The notes below the pieces were generated by a model. That model did not search any database. It was given only the letters and a program-made list of their open reading frames with translations, and was not told the origin of the DNA. A program made the translations under genes and the position numbers. Positions 59,560 to 64,000 of a stretch of DNA of 64,000 nucleotides are shown here, piece by piece; position 1 is the first letter of the stretch; the number at the start of each line of letters is the position of its first letter. The stretch is from the NCBI RefSeq assembly GCF_003208655.1, contig NZ_QKLU01000003.1:1-64000 (forward strand), read 5' to 3'. The stretch is from Pedobacter nutrimenti. GTDB taxonomy: Bacteria; Bacteroidota; Bacteroidia; Sphingobacteriales; Sphingobacteriaceae.

Positions 59560-60789
59560 TTAAAAATAAGTTGATACTCCAAATTGTATTGCGGCAGTTT
59601 TGGTTGGTGGGTTGCCTAACAAATCCTTTTGACTTTGAATTCTGTAATTAGCCCTTAGAACGGTTTGTGGTCTTGGTCTAAAGCTAATCCCAGGCATTAT
59701 GCTCCATAATTCATCACCAATATTTTCGTCTGTTTCTTTGAATTTTCCAACATTCCAATCAACATATTCAAAGCGGCAGGCAAGATTGATGGTGGCATTT
59801 TGCCAACCCAGAATTTCTCTTTTTAATATTGGCTGTACAATGTCGGCATATCCTCCTTGTTGTTTATTACCAAATTGTTGCGAATATGTTGTGGGAACAT
59901 CTATATTGATCCATGCCCATTCTGCGGTAATAAAAGTGTTAAGGTTAGGCAAAGTGGTGTTAAAATCAATAGCAAATATATTTAACCTTCTTTTGTCGTC
60001 TATTACAATCCCGTCATCTAGCCATTTGTTATATATCCCGCCCATATAGGATAATCCGATTTCTCCTATTTTATTATGTCGGACTGCAATTTTTCCTGTC
60101 AATAGCGGTTGACCGCTGGCCATTTCTTCAAACCTTTCAGTATTCTCTTTTGCAGCTGGTAAAAAGGTCTTATTCTCTTTGTTGGCAATAATCGAATTAT
60201 CAAACCCACTGGATGCATAAATTTCATAACCAAACATCCAATTTGTATTATAGTGTTTTCCATAAATGCCAAATCCGGCGTTACTCCATGTTGCAGGTAA
60301 CATTTGTGTCATCGCAATCGGACGATCCGTAAATTCCCATTTTGGCCCATCATGGTTTTGATTGAAGGCACCTATTGGGTTCATAATCATTCCACCTCTT
60401 AAATTCAATAGGGGATGAAGCTCAAGATCGAGGGCGGCAAATTCTATTGCAATTTCCTTTTCGGCTGGTTCAAATTCAATTTCAGATAAAAATTTAATGC
60501 GTTTGCTAATAGTGGAAGCAACAAATAGCGTCATTCTTCTAAACTGAAATTGATGTCCCTCGGAAACACCATCTGTACCTGAATGTTGCCAGTTTGCTTC
60601 CATATACCCCCCTAAAGAAACTGGTAATTTCCCCACAGTGATGAATGGTCGTTCGTAAACGGCATCCATATTTAAGGATTGTTTAGCTGTGTCTAATGTT
60701 GATCTTTTAAGAAGTTTCGGGTCAATTTGAGCTTCTGCTATGTAGTATCCAATTAATATAATTGTGAGTGTAGTAATTACTTTTTTCAT
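59560..60789 (-). CDS. Outer-membrane beta-barrel porin-like protein
   Basis: A 409-residue exported protein with signal peptide (TLTIILIGYYIAEAQ). The alternating hydrophobic/aromatic pattern and final TAAIQFGVSTYF (C-terminal Phe) indicate a 16-18-strand barrel like phosphate-selective porins (QFRRMTLFVASTISKRIKFLSEIEFE near the start). Its start overlaps the Rieske gene stop by 4 bases, linking it to a redox operon. Substrate unknown; iron or another oxyanion is possible given the DtxR-type regulator opposite. Confidence 0.78.
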   Translation of the reverse strand: MKKVITTLTIILIGYYIAEAQIDPKLLKRSTLDTAKQSLNMDAVYERPFITVGKLPVSLGGYMEANWQHSGTDGVSEGHQFQFRRMTLFVASTISKRIKFLSEIEFEPAEKEIAIEFAALDLELHPLLNLRGGMIMNPIGAFNQNHDGPKWEFTDRPIAMTQMLPATWSNAGFGIYGKHYNTNWMFGYEIYASSGFDNSIIANKENKTFLPAAKENTERFEEMASGQPLLTGKIAVRHNKIGEIGLSYMGGIYNKWLDDGIVIDDKRRLNIFAIDFNTTLPNLNTFITAEWAWINIDVPTTYSQQFGNKQQGGYADIVQPILKREILGWQNATINLACRFEYVDWNVGKFKETDENIGDELWSIMPGISFRPRPQTVLRANYRIQSQKDLLGNPPTKTAAIQFGVSTYF

Positions 60790-61229
60790 ATCGCTTTAAG
60801 GGAGATTTTTAGTTGATTCGTTTCGATAACGATTGCAAATGTTCGCAGGTTGGTATCAGCCGGGCCATTTTGCATTATTCCTTTGTTGTTAAATTCACTA
60901 CCGTGGGCGGGACATTGCAGTTTGTCTCCAAATACTTGTAATTCTGCTCCTAAGTGAGTGCATTCCATCCATAAAGCGGAATACGTGTTTTCATTAAAGC
61001 GGTATATGCATATAGGAAATTTTAGCAGATCATTGGTCACAATGATATATTTCTTAAATTGTTTTTTATTAGACTTGATTATAAAATCTGATATAGGGAC
61101 AACCAAATTATCATCAGCAATTTCTCCTGATAAAATCTGTAAAGAACTACAACTTTCTAGCAGGGTTGGAATTCCCAGCCCTGCTAAACAAGCATAACCA
61201 CAGTTTTTTATAAAATCTTTTCTTTTCAT
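60786..61229 (-). CDS. Rieske [2Fe-2S] protein, exported
   Basis: A 147-residue protein. The cluster ligands are clear: CTHLG (Cys90, His92) and CPAHG (Cys106, His109). The N-terminus (KRKDFIKNCGYACLAGLG...LESC) resembles a Tat-type or lipoprotein signal. It is a small periplasmic electron carrier between a di-haem oxidoreductase (2 bases upstream) and a porin (4-base overlap), all on one transcript. Confidence 0.9.
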   Translation of the reverse strand: MKRKDFIKNCGYACLAGLGIPTLLESCSSLQILSGEIADDNLVVPISDFIIKSNKKQFKKYIIVTNDLLKFPICIYRFNENTYSALWMECTHLGAELQVFGDKLQCPAHGSEFNNKGIMQNGPADTNLRTFAIVIETNQLKISLKAI

Positions 61230-61231
61230 GG

Positions 61232-62431
61232 CTACAGTGACTTTAAAAATTTGATGAGTGCATTTTTATCAGCCGCTGAAAGCTGGATATATTCATTTCT
61301 TGCATTAGCAGCCTCGCCACCATGTAAGGTTATAGCCTCTTCAATACTTTTTGCTCTCCCGTCATGTAATAGGTGATATTGTCCGCCTTGAGAGTTTGGT
61401 GAAAGACCTAAGCCCCAAAGTGGTGGTGTTCTCCACTCAAAAGTTTTTGCAGTCCCTTCTGTATAAGCATCATCAAGTCCTGCTCCCATGTCATGCAATA
61501 ATAGATCAGTATAAGGATGGAAAGTTTTGTTAGACAGTGCCTTTGTAGTGGATATGCCTGTTTTTAAAGTGGGTTTATGACAACCTGAACAATTTATCCT
61601 GTCAAATATTACCCGACCATTTTTAACTTCAGAGTCATTTTGCTGACGTTGAATGGGGGCTTTAAGCGTTTGCAAATAAAACACAACATCATTTACGGTT
61701 TGGGTCGAAATCTCTGGATCAATGGTAAGATGAGTATAAACATCTACCGGATCGTAACTTGAAGTAATTCCTATATCTTGGTTATATGCATTTACAGTTT
61801 GATGTAACAGACTATAAGCAGCAGCCTTTTTACCAAATCGATGGATATATTTTCCATCTTTTTGAATTGCATTAGCAAAGGGAATTATATACTGCGGCAG
61901 GTTACCATAGTTTGGAACTCCGGAAATCCCATCGTTGTCATTGTCGTCTGGATCTGCCATTGCCAGAATGTCTGCATCAGAAACAAGTTCTAAAAGACCT
62001 AATCCAGTATTAGCAGGAGGTGTGAATTTAGAAAAGGTAGCTCCTAAGGGTATTTGTTCTGGCATATATCCAGGTATAGCTCTATTCTGTAATTGAGGGC
62101 CACCCTGATTTAGAAACTTGTTACCTGTTTCGTCAATTTGTCCGAAACGGGTAAGTGTGGTAAATGGATGTCCCTTGCCATCCCCTGCATGGCAACTTCC
62201 ACAACTTGTAGCTACAAAAACTGGCCCTAAGCCTTTTTCAGGAGTAAAGATTTCGTCATTAAATGCTACATCTCCTGATAGAAACCTTCGGCTTTCCTCA
62301 TAACTTAACCCTTCAACCGGCCCATCTAATAAGTTCTCGTCTTTAGGCGAAGCTGGTTCCAGCTTAGAACAGGATTGTATAATTGTGACAAGTCCAACTA
62401 AAATACATGTAACAAGTAAAGATTTTTTCAT
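61232..62431 (-). CDS. Di-haem c-type cytochrome oxidoreductase-like protein (DUF1111)
   Basis: A 399-residue lipoprotein (IIQSC, Cys21) with two haem c sites, CGSCH (77-81) and CSGCH (about 282-286), and a C-terminal TPPLWGLGLSP...YHLLHDGRA...EAITLHGGEA block that is the DUF1111/thiol-oxidoreductase-like signature. In many bacteria such proteins are linked to imelysin-type iron uptake; imelysin is absent here. The gene leads the operon with Rieske and porin genes and faces a DtxR-family regulator across a DtxR-box-like site. Confidence 0.9.
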   Translation of the reverse strand: MKKSLLVTCILVGLVTIIQSCSKLEPASPKDENLLDGPVEGLSYEESRRFLSGDVAFNDEIFTPEKGLGPVFVATSCGSCHAGDGKGHPFTTLTRFGQIDETGNKFLNQGGPQLQNRAIPGYMPEQIPLGATFSKFTPPANTGLGLLELVSDADILAMADPDDNDNDGISGVPNYGNLPQYIIPFANAIQKDGKYIHRFGKKAAAYSLLHQTVNAYNQDIGITSSYDPVDVYTHLTIDPEISTQTVNDVVFYLQTLKAPIQRQQNDSEVKNGRVIFDRINCSGCHKPTLKTGISTTKALSNKTFHPYTDLLLHDMGAGLDDAYTEGTAKTFEWRTPPLWGLGLSPNSQGGQYHLLHDGRAKSIEEAITLHGGEAANARNEYIQLSAADKNALIKFLKSL

Positions 62432-62469
62432 TGGTCTAATTTTAATATTTCAATATGCAAATATATAAA

Positions 62470-62485
62470 GTTAGATATCACTAAC
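62470..62485. promoter_or_regulatory. DtxR/MntR-box-like palindrome
   Basis: GTTAGATATCACTAAC has 5-bp inverted arms around a 6-base centre, similar to the TTAG-n(x)-CTAA core of iron boxes bound by DtxR/IdeR proteins. It sits between the divergent di-haem cytochrome gene and the DtxR-family gene. Control of both by metal is likely. Confidence 0.55.
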
Positions 62486-62552
62486 AAAATTAATTCGACT
62501 ATTCGATTTTTTATTAGATGATTCGGAAAGGTTTTATGTTTAACTTTGTTCT

Positions 62553-63218
62553 ATGATTTCCCAAACAGAAGAAAACTATCTAAAAGCGCTTTTCATTTTG
62601 GCTAATGAAAACGGAGAGACTGGTGTGAATGAATTGAGTAAGTTTTTAGGAATAAAGATGCCAACTGTGACTAGCATGATGAAGAGTCTAGCAGATAAAA
62701 ATTTAGTTCGGTATATAACCTATAAGCCAGTAATCCTTACGGTGACAGGAAAGAAAGAAGCTGCATCAATTATCCGAAAACACCGTCTTACTGAAATGTA
62801 TCTAGTGGAAAAAATGGGGTTTGGCTGGGATGAAGTGCATGAGATAGCAGAACAGGTTGAGCATGTAAAGTCAAATGCCTTATTTGATAAAATGGATGAA
62901 GCCCTCGATTTCCCAAAATTTGATCCTCATGGTGCGCCTATACCTGATAAAAATGGAAAAATAGATTTTCCTGATCAAAGAAAATTAAGTGAGTGCAAAG
63001 TTGGAGAAACTATTCAATTATCTGGTGTTATTCACTCTTCTGATGTTTTTTTGAAGTTTTTAAACAGTAAAAATTTAAAACTAGGAACCATACTTACTGT
63101 TCAATTAATAGAAGCATTTGATGGAACAAGGGAGCTTAGCTACGACGAAAGAACAGCAGAAATTCTAAGTGAAATTGCTTGTGAAAAACTATTGGTGCAG
63201 AACTTAAAGCATATATGA
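62553..63218 (+). CDS. DtxR/MntR-family metal-dependent regulator
   Basis: A 221-residue protein: winged HTH (EENYLKALFILANENGETGVNELSKFLGIKMPTVTSMMKSLADKNLV, about 5-51), dimerisation domain with metal-site His residues (RKHRLTEMYLVEKMGFGWDEVHEIAEQVEHV, about 73-105), and a C-terminal FeoA/SH3-like domain (about 150-215). It senses Fe2+ or Mn2+ and represses uptake or redox genes. A TAACTTTG box (62541-62548) lies directly before the ATG, so the message may have almost no leader. Confidence 0.92.
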   Translation: MISQTEENYLKALFILANENGETGVNELSKFLGIKMPTVTSMMKSLADKNLVRYITYKPVILTVTGKKEAASIIRKHRLTEMYLVEKMGFGWDEVHEIAEQVEHVKSNALFDKMDEALDFPKFDPHGAPIPDKNGKIDFPDQRKLSECKVGETIQLSGVIHSSDVFLKFLNSKNLKLGTILTVQLIEAFDGTRELSYDERTAEILSEIACEKLLVQNLKHI

Positions 63219-63295
63219 TTAAAGACCTCAGTTGGGCAATTCGTTTGAAGCAAAAAAACATACAATGGAATTAAAATTTTGATATATTTGAAACC

Positions 63296-63538
63296 ATGAA
63301 ATGGTTCGTTTGCCTTTTTTCATTTTATGTACTCTTTTTAACTGGTGTTCCCTGCAACCTAGAGGATAATTGTTGTACTGATGAGATCTGCTTTGAACGA
63401 AATAATAATAAAGAACTAGAAGGTCAAAAGAATCAAGAAAATTGCCCATGACCTTTTTTTGCTTGTGGTGTTTGTTTTGGAGTGCTTCCAGTGACGGCTT
63501 TTATAGCATTTTTTTCAGGCCTCACCTGCAATGTCTGA
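63296..63538 (+). pseudogene. DUF6660-like Cys-rich exported protein with in-frame TGA
   Basis: ATG 63296 opens a frame with signal peptide (VCLFSFYVLFLTGVPC) and Cys-rich region ending NQENCP, then TGA at 63449-63451. Without shifting frame it continues PFFACGVCFGVLPVTAFIAF to a second TGA at 63536-63538. The pattern C-x-x-PFFACG-x-C matches the Cys cluster of DUF6660 proteins, so one nonsense codon interrupts the gene (80 codons in all). Selenocysteine is unlikely in this group, and I see no SECIS-like hairpin after the codon. Confidence 0.6.
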
Positions 63539-63613
63539 GTTAAATTATTTCTATTTCGATAGCAATTTATACAATTGCACAGGATTTCTAACAGTTAAGT
63601 ATATATTTGCAAC

Positions 63614-63985
63614 ATGAGATTATGGATTGCCCGTGTTTTTATTGGCTTTGCGTTCAGCCTTTTATTGGCTCATAACCTCATTTCGCACCATCATGATGAA
63701 GAAGCAATTGAGTATGCCGGAGATCACCACGATCATCAGGATCATCATGAAGACCGCTCAGCGACCCCTTTTGATAATGTAAAACTTGATGGTGACTTTG
63801 TTCAGAAATTAGATTTCCAGCACTTAGATGTCAGTGTACCTGTGAATTTGGTTTTGGTGTTGTATAATTTTACACAGGAACCCATTGTAATTGTTCAACA
63901 GTATTGTACACCACCACCTGAGCATCCCCCTGCGCTATTTCATATAGATGCAGCTTCACTAAGAGGCCCCCCTGTTTATTGTTAA
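63614..63985 (+). CDS. His-rich exported protein, probable metal binding
   Basis: A 123-residue protein with an N-terminal hydrophobic signal (ARVFIGFAFSLLLAHNLI) followed by His-rich clusters SHHHDEE and GDHHDHQDHHEDR (about 24-48). The C-terminus PPALFHIDAASLRGPPVYC ends with Cys. This type is found next to cus-type efflux and DUF6660 genes in Bacteroidetes. It likely buffers Cu or another metal in the periplasm; partner genes may lie beyond the window. Confidence 0.65.
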   Translation: MRLWIARVFIGFAFSLLLAHNLISHHHDEEAIEYAGDHHDHQDHHEDRSATPFDNVKLDGDFVQKLDFQHLDVSVPVNLVLVLYNFTQEPIVIVQQYCTPPPEHPPALFHIDAASLRGPPVYC

Positions 63986-64000
63986 TTACCGGAATTATTT

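Noticed and set aside
63449..63451. Selenocysteine codon
   Set aside because: No SECIS-like stem is evident downstream and the pathway is not expected in Sphingobacteriaceae; a nonsense mutation is simpler.
1..64000. CRISPR array, rRNA or tRNA genes, integrase and att sites
   Set aside because: I looked for regularly spaced repeats, tRNA T-loop-like motifs and tyrosine recombinase motifs and found none that I could support.

Overview
The window looks like the chromosome of a member of the Bacteroidota, most likely a Sphingobacteriaceae relative such as Pedobacter. The evidence is a FecI/FecR/SusC/SusD locus, RteC, the Bacteroidetes-type conjugation set (two DUF4134 proteins, TraF, TraG, TraJ to TraN), DUF6520 and DUF6660 small proteins, a GDCCVxC protein, a CusA-TolC fusion, low GC content and few clear Shine-Dalgarno sites.

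Layout. Positions 1-600 hold the ends of two transposase genes (ISL3-type, then IS110-type). Positions 659-2499 (minus) hold a three-gene module that resembles a defence cassette: regulator, AAA-type ATPase and a small TOPRIM-like protein. Positions 2500-3000 carry an operator-like palindrome and a strongly structured candidate RNA. Positions 3003-11295 are a nutrient-uptake locus: ECF sigma factor, FecR anti-sigma, SusC with an STN domain, SusD, a TlpA-type thioredoxin and a terminator. Positions 11353-16684 (minus) hold a MauE/DUF6520/membrane-anchored protein cluster, Crp-like and LuxR-like regulators, a GNAT acetyltransferase and a membrane LytTR regulator with paired direct repeats at its promoter.

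Positions about 17.5-44.4 kb are an integrative and conjugative element. It starts with RteC and two small helix-turn-helix proteins, then two TOPRIM/primase-like proteins, a palindrome-rich non-coding stretch that is the best origin-of-transfer candidate, a cytosine methyltransferase with a second reading frame nested inside it, a MobC-like protein and relaxase, a ParA ATPase, and a full type IV secretion operon ending with the coupling protein. Accessory genes follow: an SH3-like pair, an M23 peptidase, an ArdC-like antirestriction protein and DUF4099/DUF3945. No integrase or att site is in the window, so the element ends are not fixed. Tandem gene duplication is a repeated theme here.

Positions 45.1-64 kb look like metal-resistance and envelope cargo: PAP2 proteins, MgtC, DUF1345, small basic membrane proteins, a P1B-type ATPase, an LtaS-like sulfatase-fold protein, a CusB adaptor, a CusA-TolC fusion and DUF6660. 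Next come remnants of an HMA metal-binding protein and of a small membrane protein, a porin/Rieske/di-haem cytochrome operon facing a DtxR-type regulator across a DtxR-box-like palindrome, and a His-rich protein. Several small genes here are broken by frameshift or stop codons.

The candidates for something undescribed are the structured RNA at 2761-2949, the nested frame inside the methyltransferase gene, the ATPase/TOPRIM-like module, and the palindromic region at 21.7-22.1 kb.
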